A DNA stretch of 64,000 bases from positions 5,139,561 to 5,203,560 of the forward strand of contig OZ038323.1 in assembly GCA_964035795.1 (NCBI GenBank), written 5' to 3'. The notes below the pieces were generated by a model that saw only the letters and a program-made list of their open reading frames with translations, did not search any database and had not been told where the DNA came from. This stretch comes from Pterobdella sp. o SKG-2022. Its lineage: Eukaryota > Annelida > Clitellata > Hirudinida > Piscicolidae. A program made the translations under genes and the position numbers. Each line of letters begins with the position of its first letter. Within the stretch, counting starts at the first letter, position 1. Shown here piece after piece: positions 1-10,279 of the stretch.

Positions 1-285
1 TAGACATGTCAGTATAAAAATATTTTCTTGACGCAAATGAAATGCTATCTGTTCAAAAGCAATAAAAAATCATTTTCTTATATCGTATGTGGTTAATGGA
101 AAAATTTGTTGTTTCAGTCGATGCTCATTTATAACTGTTCAATATGTCTCTCAATAAAATCTTCACTTTCACAGATTTCTCAAAAATCCGAACAAACATA
201 TTTCTTGATGTGTCAAAACTTTTGAAGGTATATTATATAAAAATGAAATTTATTAGTAAACTAGACCGGACTATTTACATATACT
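1..285. other. no gene seen before gap
   Basis: AT-rich sequence before the assembly gap. The constant exons expected for the two lectin first exons just upstream (unit E, minus strand) are not visible here, so they must lie at lower coordinates outside the window or in the gap. Confidence 0.5.
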
Positions 286-485
286 NNNNNNNNNNNNNNN
301 NNNNNNNNNNNNNNNNNNNNNNNNNNNNNNNNNNNNNNNNNNNNNNNNNNNNNNNNNNNNNNNNNNNNNNNNNNNNNNNNNNNNNNNNNNNNNNNNNNNN
401 NNNNNNNNNNNNNNNNNNNNNNNNNNNNNNNNNNNNNNNNNNNNNNNNNNNNNNNNNNNNNNNNNNNNNNNNNNNNNNNNNNNNN
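286..485. other. assembly gap of 200 N
   Basis: A run of exactly 200 N, the usual placeholder for a gap of unknown size. It removes the last third of the lectin exon that starts at 753. Confidence 0.99.
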
Positions 486-753
486 GCTTTCCAGCACATT
501 GAGGTCCAATAATGTGTCTCACATCGATATAACAGCCAACAAACCCTGCATCATCCATGTATTTCGAGCTGACTTTTCCTTCCTTCTTCAGACAATTTCC
601 AAACTCTTTTCTCCCATAAATAGCACTTTTTATAAATAAAAGCTCATTATTGGCACAATTGGGCTCAAAGATTTCATTATTGCAAAACTCGGCGGAAGAA
701 ACATGATGCAATTTCAAACAGAACAACAGTACACTGAACATTGAAACAAACAT
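486..753 (-). CDS. unit E lectin first exon E1 (cut by gap)
   Basis: Signal peptide plus the first two thirds of a SUEL-type (galactose/L-rhamnose-binding) lectin domain. The start is taken at 753 (MFVSMFSVLL), because the longer open frame begins inside the promoter-like element at 801-820. A hydrophobic leader precedes the domain start AEFCNNEIFEPNC. The family motif appears as AIYGRK, then GFVGCYIDVRHIIGPQCAGK, where the N gap cuts the exon. The fragment shows five of the expected eight cysteines. By analogy with the neighbouring exons it should end in a phase-1 donor and join constant exons outside the window. Confidence 0.8.
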
Positions 754-800
754 TCTCAAGAACAAAAACTTCGATTGAAGCAAATTTATGTGAACTAAAA

Positions 801-820
801 AAGGGGTAGTTTCAAATTTC
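801..820 (-). promoter_or_regulatory. shared upstream element of exon E1
   Basis: Plus-strand aaggggtagtttcaaatttc, a copy of the element found before almost every lectin first exon in this cluster. It lies 48 nt upstream of the chosen ATG. Confidence 0.6.
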
Positions 821-992
821 AAAAAACTTTTAGTTTTGTTAATTTTTCAAAACATTCAATTTTCTACAATCTTCATAATATAATTATCAGTTCGGTTTTC
901 TATCATTCAAAATTGAATCCAATTAATTTCATATATAAAGAATAATATTTTGTTCATAATTGAAATATGGAAATGATAAAATGGTAACTTAC

Positions 993-1350
993 CTGGTATA
1001 CAATTGTAATGCACGTTCAGATGTTGCTTTAGATAATTGTAACAACTGGTAGGAGTAGAAACAGAAGCCACCCAGACATCACAGCTCTGATTGCCAGCAC
1101 ATTGAGGTTGCAAGACGTGTCTCACGTCAGAGTAGCATCCGATGAATTTGGGATCTTTTTCATTTGTTTTTGTTAATTCTTCGTCAACTAAACATCTATT
1201 CACATCTTTTCTACCAAAAAAAGCTTTTTGAACATTAATTATTTCTTTCTTATTGCACCGAGGATTGAATCTTTCTGAAATACAAAACACACCTGCATTT
1301 GTAAATTTTAACGAAAATAAAAACATTAAAATTTTTTTGAACAGATCCAT
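993..1350 (-). CDS. unit E lectin first exon E2
   Basis: A single exon of 358 nt encoding a signal peptide (MDLFKKILMFLFSLKF) and a complete SUEL-type lectin domain. All eight cysteines are present. The usual YGR is FGR here (AFFGRKDV). The domain ends YNCIPG, where a phase-1 donor GTAAGT follows (ATA CCA G|GTAAGT). Continued reading gives a meaningless tail, so the exon must splice onward. Because it lies downstream of the tail exon of unit A, its constant exons should be outside the window. It closely resembles exon B-L11 (16869-17226), suggesting duplication between arrays. Confidence 0.8.
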
Positions 1351-1393
1351 TTTATGAAGTATTATATCTTTTTGAATTTTTATATTATTTTTT

Positions 1394-1411
1394 AGTGGGT
1401 CGTTTCAAAAA
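1394..1411 (-). promoter_or_regulatory. shared upstream element of exon E2
   Basis: Plus-strand agtgggtcgtttcaaaaa. It is followed on the coding strand by a TATA-like ATATAAAAAT before the ATG, 44 nt from the start codon. Confidence 0.65.
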
Positions 1412-1758
1412 TGAGAATGAACTTACTGCATATATAATCCACAAATGTAGTAAGTTCGTTGTATTTCTTAGATATTAGAGAACTCGACTTGAATTCAACA
1501 AATTTTGTTTAACTAAAACTTAAAAAAACGAAATTTTAATCTTAAATTTTGAGTACAAGTGAGTTTAAACTTTTACTAAAACTACAATTTTTAAAATTTA
1601 TATTATATTTTTTTTATGAAAGATGGAAAACAAGTTTTTAAGCCAAAGATTTATTCTTTTTATGATTTAAGAAGTGAACGGAACAAAATTAATTTCACAT
1701 CTACAGTTTTAGCAAACTATAATCGATGAATCAACATGCTCTATTATATGATAATTTT

Positions 1759-3671
1759 TTAAACAATAAGAGCTTCTTGTTTGGCCACTTCGTCTTGGTC
1801 CAGCACTTGATATCTATCTTCTTCACAGGCCGAATAATCCATTCTTTGTTCGTGAGCTTGTTGCTTTTGTCGAAAAGTCATCAAAGCAAGTTGTTGCTGA
1901 CTTTGTTGGTAAATAGGCATGCTATTGTAGTTGAGATTCTTTTTTATATCTTTCTTGCTGTAACTTTTCAAGTTAAAAAATTAATTTACTGCTTCAAAGA
2001 GTTTTTATAATACCTCTTGAGACAGATGGCTCCTAAGCAGAAGATCAACAAACATGTCACAACTCCAAACACGCATATCGACATTATGATGATAGCTTCA
2101 AAAATAATTTTTCTCTTTAAAAAATCTTCAAAAGTTCTATAAATAAGCGCAAAACAAAATAAAATTTTACAGGGATTTTGTAAAACAAACTTCCTATCTC
2201 AAGTGGTTTTATAATGTAGGTTTGTCTTACAAAAAGCTTCGTGAAAAGTAGTTTAATTAATACTACGTGTTTGCCTTGCAAAAAAACTTGTCAGTTTTTT
2301 TCTACTTCATTTTTTAAATGACTCACATCTATACTTGAATGTGAAATTCTCTGATGTATCGACCTTGTACTCGTCATCAGCATAAAGGGTTTCAGAGTTA
2401 ACACCTGAAATAGAAAAAAAATGAAAAAACTTTGTATGCATTGGAAATTTTACAGACCAATTTTTCCAATGAATTTTGAACAGTTTCCAAGAACTCCTTT
2501 CCATTGTCGATTCTGACATCTCAGATACCACTTTTGTTGCGAAGAGTAACACCCGACCACTAGGTCATCATTGTCTCGCTTCATCCACCAGTCTTCATGA
2601 GGAATTATGTCCGAACATCCATCAGCTGAAAAAAACAAAATTCATATAAAACGGATTAGTTAAATGTTTTTCATACCTTCTATCCCAATTAGAATGTTAC
2701 TTGGCTTTCCGAGTTGACCAAAGTATACATTTAGATTATTATCGTTTGTTTCAAATATTCTTGAAAGATGTGTTCCTTTTTCATTTTGAACTTCAAAAGC
2801 ATTGTTGCAAATTGTAGCATTAGTTTGTGATTTTCGAGTCCCGATGATGTATCCCACCACACCGGTGCAAGCCTCTTTCACTTGAACATTCCCAGGGGGT
2901 TTTTCGGCATGGTCTAGCTTTCTGAAAGTTAATTTTATTTTTTGTCCTTTCAATGTCTCAATCACCAAAGGCCTGTGTTTAGTGAGACAATCAGATCTCT
3001 GAAGCTTGTTTTCTTCCTTTGCAATTAATGGCCATGGGTTTAGGTGGACCCTTTCATTTTGGGCTGTTACTTTGCAGTCTTCATTGGCCTTGTACACTTG
3101 TAATAATTATGATTGTTGACAGTTTAGGTATTCATTTTCAAAATTGAAATTTGAAATATTTATACCTAGTATAAATTATATTTATTATAAACTTACTTGT
3201 ACACTTGCAATCGATTAATCGTTTTTAATTTATATTACTTAATTATTTATTTATAAATTTAAAAAAGTGAAATTGCCAATTATTTTTTAATTACATGCAA
3301 ACTTACTATATAGTTTTAGTAGGCAATTAAAAATTTTGAACGAATTTTGTTTATTAATTTAGCATAACTTCACATGTATTTAAATATTCACACTTGTTAA
3401 AATATTATGAGTTTCAAAAAAATTGATTTAAGTTTTTTGAAAAATGTTTATATTACTTTTTAAGCAAGAATAGTTCACTTCCAAATGCATTTTCAATCCT
3501 GGAAAACAGAAGTTATCTGTTTTTTCTTCCAAGTCAACCACCTTCATCTCACAAGACGATTCGAGCTTGCAAACCTTATTCAGTTCTGCAAACACATCTT
3601 TCGAACAACCAAAATACTTAACGTCGTTTTTATGAGATTCGAACGCTATAATTTCCAGTTCTGAAATGCAC
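1759..3671 (-). CDS. unit A shared exons: lectin 2nd half, CUB-like, sushi-like, TM, tail
   Basis: Constant part of a membrane lectin. Exons by splice sites: 3671-3457 lectin second half (enters phase 2, leaves phase 1), 3096-2677 CUB-like, 2625-2458 sushi/CCP-like (four cysteines, GCSDIIPHEDWW to VLGNCS), 2404-2327 stalk, 2097-2014 transmembrane, 1963-1759 cytoplasmic tail. Exon sizes match units C and D (215, 420, 168, then a 205-nt tail), except that the transmembrane exon is 84 nt instead of 82. Two extra bases (cagagaag versus cagaag, around 2040) shift the frame and give a stop in the helix. The tail carries RYQVLDQDEVAKQ. Either the gene is broken, or the indel is a sequence error or a non-membrane variant. 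Confidence 0.75.
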
Positions 3672-3725
3672 CTATGATAAATTCAAAAAGTATTCATAAC
3701 TGTAAATTGAATAAATAAAACAAAC

Positions 3726-3944
3726 TTTCCGACGCTCATTCTGCCATACTTGGCATCATTGATCACAATCACATCGTTGTTTAAACAACTCGCTTTAAAA
3801 GTCTCATGAATGCAATACTCTTCTACCAAAAGGTTAAGAAACTCAATACTCTATTCCAAAATTTCAAAAATAAACCAAACCTTTTTTGAAAGATTGTGTT
3901 TGTGAAAAAAAATATATAATGAAAAACAGATACAATTTATGCAT
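3726..3944 (-). CDS. unit A first exons A1: signal peptide and lectin first half
   Basis: Two exons. 3944-3881 encodes the leader MHKLYLFFIIYFFSQTQS and ends in phase 1 (AAA AAA G|GTTTGG). 3822-3726 encodes EEYCIHETFKASC through KYGRMSVGK and ends in phase 2 (GGA AA|GTTTGT), matching the acceptor of the lectin second half at 3671. An alternative ATG at 4032 is rejected because it sits inside the conserved upstream element. This is one of two alternative 5' ends for unit A. Confidence 0.7.
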
Positions 3945-4022
3945 CTTTTGACAACACTCAATTATAAACTAGTCCTATTAAAATCAAAACGACCAGAAAT
4001 CTTGCCTTAAGCAACACAAGAC

Positions 4023-4040
4023 AAGGGGTCATTTCAAAAC
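4023..4040 (-). promoter_or_regulatory. shared upstream element of A1
   Basis: Plus-strand aaggggtcatttcaaaac, 79 nt upstream of the A1 start codon. Confidence 0.6.
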
Positions 4041-4560
4041 TTTTTCAGTTTCAAACTGAATTGCTCAAAGTTTGAAAATTATTTTCAAATAGATATAATA
4101 AATTGGTAAAATTTGATACTTTTTTTCTTCGACTAAAACCTATGAAAAATTCAACTTTTTCATAATTTGTCACATTTAATTAGACTAATGAATAATGAAA
4201 AATTTGAATTTGTCGAAAATTCTAGTTGAATAAAAAAAGTATCAAAATATTGTCTTTTTTATGAAGTTATTTTCAAAAACAATTGACAAAAAATTGTTGG
4301 ATGATGTTTCTGGAAAATTGGTAAAACTAATTTGTTAGAAATTCATAGGCAAAATTTCCAGCCCAAAAAAAAAAATTCCCAATTAATTTTGAAAATATCT
4401 GTCTGATAGAAACCTTTTTTTTAAAAAATAAACTTTTTGAGCAACATAAAAAAATAATTTATAACAAAAAAATTCATAATTACTTCGATTATTATTATTT
4501 TTTTGATATATTCTGTTTTTTTGGAAAAAAATTTATGTTATAAAATTTTTTCAAAAAATA

Positions 4561-4634
4561 TTATTATTATTATTATTATTAAGATTTTTATAGCGCACAG
4601 TTATCAGTTCAAGATTGCTTCAGAGGCGCTCAAA
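4561..4634 (-). mobile_element. short 3' end of a CR1/L2-like retrotransposon
   Basis: About 74 bp, nearly identical to the reverse complement of the 3' end of the element at 57.5-59.1 kb (59036-59102). It includes the terminal (TTA)n tract and the stretch tagcgcacagttatc. The insertion is heavily 5'-truncated and begins about 12 nt inside the intron after the A2 lectin donor. Confidence 0.75.
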
Positions 4635-4646
4635 TATGATACTAAC

Positions 4647-4894
4647 TTTCCGACGCTCATCCTGCCATACTTGGCATCATTGATCACAATCACTTCGTTG
4701 TTCGAACAACTCGCCTTGAACGTCTCAGAGTTGCAATACTCTTCTTTGACATCTTCAATTTGAAATTCATGGGTTAACTCACTTTTATTAAAAATTAGTA
4801 GGTTTCTATTGGAATTATACCAACGGAATTTCTGGGATGATACTAATAGTATTTTTGAGACAGAGTAAAAGAAAAAAAATATTATAAATGACAT
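4647..4894 (-). CDS. unit A alternative first exons A2
   Basis: Leader exon about 4894-4825 (MSFIIFFFFYSVSKILLVSS) with a likely phase-1 donor GTTGGT. Lectin first-half exon 4743-4647 (EEYCNSETFKASCSNNEVI to YGRMSVGK) with phase-2 donor GTTAGT. The short intron between them happens to be open, so an unspliced reading is also possible. Phases fit the lectin second-half exon at 3671, making this an alternative 5' end that would skip A1. The lectin exon and the adjoining intron edge are almost identical in nucleotides to 28556-28668 of unit D. Confidence 0.65.
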
Positions 4895-4953
4895 TTTCTA
4901 CAGTTGGTTTCAAAGTTGTTTCGTCTATGCAAGCACTTTTATTAAAGCTAAAC

Positions 4954-4971
4954 AAGGACCGTCTCAAAATC
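4954..4971 (-). promoter_or_regulatory. shared upstream element of A2
   Basis: Plus-strand aaggaccgtctcaaaatc, 60 nt upstream of the A2 ATG. Confidence 0.6.
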
Positions 4972-5966
4972 AACTTTTTTGGAGCTTATTTTTCTACTCA
5001 GAAAAATAAATATTTATAAAAGTTAAAATTGAATGAAAATAAAAATAAGTATAATGAAATTGAAAGACTTTAGTAAAGACTTGATAGTTTCTACTTGAAG
5101 TTCCATCATTCTTCTATCTCGGAGAAAATTTCTGTTTCCAATGTATTTTTATGTAAATTATTAAACTAATAATATTTTCATCTACTTTACGTTTGTGAAA
5201 ATTTCTTTGAAAACAAAACTTATCAAACTTGTGCAGTGATCTTTGAAACATTTCGAAATCAATAAGCCAAAAATCACAAGTTGGAAAAGATTTTATTATC
5301 TTGCTCTATTATCTATAGAACATCGATTTTGAGAATTATTATACATTCATCCAAAAATAAAGCTATAATTTTCGATAAGTATGACTACCTTTATTTTCGA
5401 ATAAATGTATGATATTTATCAGAATTGATGTTCTATTGATAGTTACTATATAAAATACACATAAGATGTCTCTGAAAAGTTATAATAGTTCAAAGAGATA
5501 TTTATTATTTTCAATGTATAAAACCCAGAAAATTTTGATGAGTAGTACTATATCCGGTTGCGAGACTTCTATTGATAACACAAGCTTGTTATTGGTTACA
5601 AAAGTTCTTTTTCTATTTTTGATTGAAATAAATAATTAAAAATTAAAATTTTATTTCGATGGAATAAAATTTTGAATTTTTGACACCACACAAATGGTTG
5701 TGAAATAGAAAAAAGATTTACTTTGATTAAATTCAATTGAAAGTTTTGGAAACATCCATACATATTTCAATAATAAAGGTTAATCAATGATCAAAAGTTC
5801 TAAAGAACTAAAATTATTATCAAATTTTGTCTGAATTTCAAATATTAAATTGCTTCAAACATTTTCTCATAATTCTTAAGAGTTCATTAAACAGTGTTAA
5901 CTATTTTTTAAAATGAACCAAGAATAAAGTCTAGTAAAAACAGTACAAATGTCAATTTAATTCTGA
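4972..5966. other. spacer between units A and B
   Basis: AT-rich spacer with no coding signal. It contains the inverted repeat at 5315-5436 and the 3' flank of unit B. Confidence 0.5.
5315..5436. repeat. imperfect inverted repeat, MITE-like
   Basis: Two arms of about 48 nt (5315-5362 and 5389-5436) are imperfect reverse complements. They surround a short centre, ctataattttcgataagtat. The centre resembles that of the inverted-repeat element at 21349-21486 (ctcgaatttttgataagtat), suggesting related non-autonomous elements. Confidence 0.55.
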
Positions 5967-7153
5967 TTAGATGCTGGGAGGTTGCTTATTGACAAGAGCC
6001 TGGTCTAGTTCAAAGTAGTGAGTGTTGTCTTGCTGGGTTCTTTCGGAAGGAAAGTATGCACCTTCGTCATTGAGGTTGCTCTTGTCAAAGTAAGGAATTT
6101 TTTTGGTGGTATTGAAGTTGTTGTACGTGGGTTGAATGCTGCCATTTGTCGGCAGGTTCTTCAACGATCGCATCTTGTTCAAACTATAATATCTGTAACA
6201 TATGTATCAAGTATTAAAGAAAAAAAAGAACAAAATTTGTGAGTTATAAAAGAAGAACCTTTTCAAAAGCACGATACCCATGCAGGTGATCAAAACACAT
6301 AAGATCAATCCAATGACGACAATTCCAAAAACGGTCACCACTGTAAAAAGAAACTTCTAATTAGTTTCAAAATGTTAAATTTCTCAAAATTACCTTGATC
6401 TTGTTCTTTTACAACATGTTTAGGCTTCATTTTAACTTCGGAGAAAAATACTTCATCTTTATGAGCTGGAAAGTTTGACACAAAGTTATATACAAAATAG
6501 ATAGTTTGAATGGAACTTGAATCAATCTTTTTACCATAACTGCAGTTTCCAATGACTCCAATCCATCTGCTACCCTGGCACTCAAGATGCCAGCGGAGTC
6601 TAGTGGTGTAGCAGCCCACAGTAGCCTTGTTGTCATGTCTTTTGATCCATGCGTCTGCAGGAGCTATCAGATTTGAACATCCTGTCACTGCATTTGGTTG
6701 AAGTAGTTATTATTCAAACTAAATAATAAGCATTGCTTTTACCTTCAAAAGTGAAAAGATATTGTAAACCATCTGATGGTCTATTATGATTGAAAACAAT
6801 TTCAATCTCATTTGAGTTTGACAAATAACTTTGTGTTCTAGAAGATGATTGCGTTTCTTCATGGCAAATAGCTGCTACCACACCTTTACGGGTATCAATA
6901 ACTTTAGCGTAAGCATGACAAGATGGGTCATGGCCTTTCATGCTTGTGCTGAAGTACAAATAGCCATCTCTGTTTTGAGTCTTGTTGGACGCAATCAGTT
7001 GTATGAGAGTGACATTGATGCGTTGTCCAACCATCGAATCTACTTTCCAAGGACGATCTTCTGTGCCACAACTATCAGACTTGGTGCGGATGCTGGAAAC
7101 ATGTTGTCTCTCTTTAGCCACTGAAACACTGCATTGACCTCCATCGGGAACCA
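5967..7153 (-). CDS. unit B constant exons: CUB-like, sushi-like, stalk, TM, tail
   Basis: Five exons with consistent phases: 7153-6743 CUB-like (enters and leaves phase 1), 6687-6535 sushi/CCP-like (TGCSNLIAPADAW to GVIGNCS), 6465-6394 stalk, 6340-6259 transmembrane helix (VVTVFGIVVIGLILCVLITC), 6192-5967 cytoplasmic tail ending at a stop. There is no leader or lectin domain of its own. The phase-1 acceptor at 7153 needs a lectin exon, and the nearest upstream ones are the B-L array (7392-17226). Joined to B-L11 the protein would be about 433 residues. The tail differs from those of A, C and D but keeps YFELDQ followed by a VxKQ end, parallel to their YQVLDQ. Confidence 0.85.
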
Positions 7154-7391
7154 CTGTTGAAAAATGATTCAATAAGAACTGATGTTTAGTTGTTTTATTT
7201 ATTCAGCAAAAAATGAATTGTAAATTTTTATGTGAAAATGTTTATCATTTCACTTTATTATAATAAGTGTTTTGAAAGTTGAATACTACATTGAAAAATT
7301 TTGATCGGTGAAACTTTATTAAAAGATATTCTCTTTCAGCAAATATTTTTTTGAAATCAAAATTTTACTTAACGCATCATCAATTTTTTGT

Positions 7392-7754
7392 CTAATTTTT
7401 AATGCATTCAGAAGTGACTTTTAAGTATAATACAAAAGCTCTTTTACAATTGGTTTCTATATTAATTCTTGAAGCAAAAACTTCACAGCTCTGCTTTCCA
7501 GCACATACAGGTCCAATCAATTGTTTTACGTCTTTAAAGCAATTAAGGTACCCAAGCTTTTTCAAAAAATCTTTGTCTATTTCCACTTCTTTTATACATT
7601 TTCCAAGTTTTCTACCATAATAAACTTGATCGAAGAAAATCATTTCATTTTGAAGACATACAGGTTTGAAAAACTCAGAAATACAAAGCTCATGATTCAG
7701 TGCAACTTGTATTAAAAACATACTCAATAAATAAAAAATCAAAGTTAAAACCAT
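7392..7754 (-). CDS. B-L1, lectin exon lacking a splice donor
   Basis: Signal peptide (MVLTLIFYLLSMFLIQVAL) and a SUEL-type lectin domain with all eight cysteines and YYGRK. The frame closes at once after the last cysteine (ECIKN stop). The GT donor that every sister exon has at this point is absent, and no good copy of the shared upstream element lies before the ATG. It may encode a free secreted lectin or be a retired cassette. It is the exon nearest the unit B constant exons. Confidence 0.7.
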   Translation of the reverse strand: MVLTLIFYLLSMFLIQVALNHELCISEFFKPVCLQNEMIFFDQVYYGRKLGKCIKEVEIDKDFLKKLGYLNCFKDVKQLIGPVCAGKQSCEVFASRINIETNCKRAFVLYLKVTSECIKN

Positions 7755-8487
7755 GATTTATAGTTTTATTTTGTTTGAATAAAAATTTTCAAAATGATAA
7801 AAAATGGGAAGATAAACTGGCCATTTGTATCAAAAACCAACGGATTATCTCTGAACCTGCATACCTTATCAACTAAACTCTCCAAAGCAAAAAAGACGTT
7901 AAATCTTTTGCAAGCAGTTTGTGGAGCCAGTAATTAAATGATGATTCTACTAAAAAAAAATCATTTAAAAAGTTTTGAGTTTTTATAATTATGTTTCTTA
8001 ACACTAGAACATCTGAAAATTATTATTTCATAGTGTAAAAACTACTCGACTTTTGATTTAAAAAATCAATCAAATTATAATTAATAATTTCTTTCAAATC
8101 CAAAAATTATTTTTCATTTCTCTGAAACCCTTTTGAAACAGTTCGCACAAGGCTTTGTACCGAATATCCAATAAACACTTTTGTATTTAAGTATAACAAT
8201 GTTCTCTTTTTTGAATTACTTGTTGAAATTAATTTTGTTGGCCTGAAGTATTTCAGTAAGTTGAAGAATGTAACCCAATAAAATAAATGATGAGTCACAA
8301 GACCAAGTAAAAAACTGATGAATTTTTTATTAAACTTACATTTTTTCTTCAAAATAAAAGAATTTATTTGAATTGTCACAATAACCCAATGGGCGATCTA
8401 GTGTTGATTTTTATACTTATTTCCTTTACATTTTAAAATATAAAAGAAGAATTAAAATTTAAAGTTTTTGTTAAATTAGTTCTTCAC

Positions 8488-8857
8488 CTTTCATACAAGA
8501 ATAATCTACATCAAAATGGCTTTTAAAAACGTTTGAACATTTAGAATCCGCCTCTATTCTAGAAACTATTATTCTACAGCTTTGTTTTCCAGCGCATTGA
8601 GGTTCAATGATATGTCTCACATCAGTATAACAGTTTATATATCCTGGCTTAGACAAATATTCATCAAATTCTCCTTCATTTTTAATACACTGCCCAAGAT
8701 GTTTTCTGCCATAAATGGCGTTTTTGATGTGTAATATTTTATTCGGTGAACAAAAAGGCTCAAAAATGTCAGAATTACAAAACTCTTCTGAGTATACAAC
8801 TTTCAAAACAAGCAAAAATTGTAACGAGATTACTAATGACAACATCATTTTGAACAA
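8488..8857 (-). CDS. B-L2, variable lectin first exon
   Basis: Leader (MFKMMLSLVISLQFLLVLKV) plus a complete eight-cysteine SUEL lectin domain. Motifs: AIYGRK and PQCAGKQSC. The exon ends YSCMK with a phase-1 donor (AAA G|GTGAAG). At 370 nt it has the length remainder needed to join the phase-1 CUB exon at 7153. The centre of the domain (CIKNEGEFDEYLS) resembles B-L3. Confidence 0.8.
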
Positions 8858-8913
8858 AAACTCTCATAAGTCAAAAGATATATAATTTTTGAAGCATTTA
8901 ATAAGAAAAGTTT

Positions 8914-8930
8914 GAGGATCGTCTCAAAAG
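8914..8930 (-). promoter_or_regulatory. shared upstream element of B-L2
   Basis: Plus-strand gaggatcgtctcaaaag, 57 nt upstream of the ATG. A TATA-like TTATATATC lies between the element and the start. Confidence 0.6.
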
Positions 8931-9060
8931 ACGAAAAGACAACAAACATAAATAACATTTTGACAATAATTTATTTATTTCTATTAAATGTTGAAAATAT
9001 TTCATTTTTAAATAATGAAATTTTATTCTAGTTGACAAAAAAATTTTTTTTAGTTCTTTT

Positions 9061-9084
9061 ATATTATTATTATTATTATTATTA

Positions 9085-9138
<54 letters not shown>

Positions 9139-9144
9139 TTATTA

Positions 9145-9233
<89 letters not shown>

Positions 9234-9240
9234 GTTGTTG

Positions 9241-9308
<68 letters not shown>

Positions 9309-9324
9309 GTTGTTGTTGTTGTTG

Positions 9325-9362
<38 letters not shown>

Positions 9363-9369
9363 GTTGTTG

Positions 9370-9443
<74 letters not shown>
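9061..9443. repeat. (TTA)n microsatellite with TTG blocks
   Basis: About 380 bp of near-perfect TTA repeats interrupted by several (TTG)n blocks. Long open frames through it in any phase are repeat artefacts. It adjoins the 3' end of a retrotransposon fragment whose family ends in (TAA)n, so it probably grew from that tail. Confidence 0.95.
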
Positions 9444-9444
<1 letters not shown>

Positions 9445-9446
<2 letters not shown>

Positions 9447-10212
9447 TTATTTTTAAGGCACAGTTTGCAAACTAGGTTTGTTGCAGAGGCGTTTGTGTAG
9501 TCAAAAACAACTAGTGCAAAGAGATGTGGCTATAAAGATGCGTTTTTACACGCTTGTAAAATCGTTTAAAAAAAGGTGAAAGACGCAGATTATGTGGAGA
9601 AAATTTCCATAAATGAGGGGCGGTATGCAAAAAAGTGTTAAGAGAGACAGGCTGGTGCAGGCATAAGCCAGAGTTTGAAGACCTAAAAGACTCAAGATTC
9701 CGTTTAATAAGAAGAAGCTCATATGAATAAGCCGGCTGATTGAAATATAGAATATTAGCGGTGAGCCACAGTAACTTGAACTGGGCTCTTAGTGCGACCT
9801 GCAACCCACCAAGGTGATCGAGGCAAATATTAAATGAAGAATAGTAATGGGCTTGAAGGACAGTTTTGGCAGCGCGGTCTTGGAGAGATTGCAACTTGGA
9901 AATTAAATAGTTCGAAAATCCAAAAGTAGAAAATTACATTAGTTGAGCCTGGAAGAAACAAAAAGATAGTCAAGGCAACGGCAGTTTTAAAGAAAACAAG
10001 TTTGCGTACTTGATCGCAGGGAAATGAAAGTTAAATGCTTGTATAAGCCGGAAGGCAGTGTGTTAAGTTGAGGCTTAGATCAAAAGTTACACCTATTATT
10101 TTCAGTCTGAACGATACGGAAAGATTAGTTCCTACAAAGGTAACAACGGTAAGAAGATTGGATTTTGAAAGAGGTATAGGGCCGCCAATGAACAATCTTT
10201 TAATCTTACTAA
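9445..10212 (-). mobile_element. 5'-truncated CR1/L2-like retrotransposon fragment
   Basis: The minus-strand reading gives the C-terminal end of a non-LTR reverse transcriptase: VTFVGTNLSVSFRLKIIGVT, then QDRAAKTVLQAHYYSS and APHLWKFSPHNLR. It matches the end of the element at 57.5-59.1 kb (QNHAAKTVLQANYFSS, APHLWNSLPSNLR). Frame breaks show it is dead. It sits in the intergenic stretch between B-L2 and B-L3. Confidence 0.8.
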
Positions 10213-10279
10213 TCTTTCTTTAAAAACTTCAATTACATGTATGAAAATGTTGTTATATTAATTAACCAATTTAGTGTAC

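Noticed and set aside
271..822. Frames running through the N gap, including the extension of E1 beyond it
   Set aside because: The N run has no sequence; frames across it carry no information.
4030..4032. ATG at 4032 as the start of unit A1 (MTPCLVLLKARF...)
   Set aside because: It lies inside the conserved upstream element, and the frame stops before a usable donor. The ATG at 3944 gives a leader with a phase-1 donor.
9032..9456. Long poly-Tyr and poly-Leu open frames
   Set aside because: They are translations of the (TTA)n/(TTG)n microsatellite and have no start context or homology.
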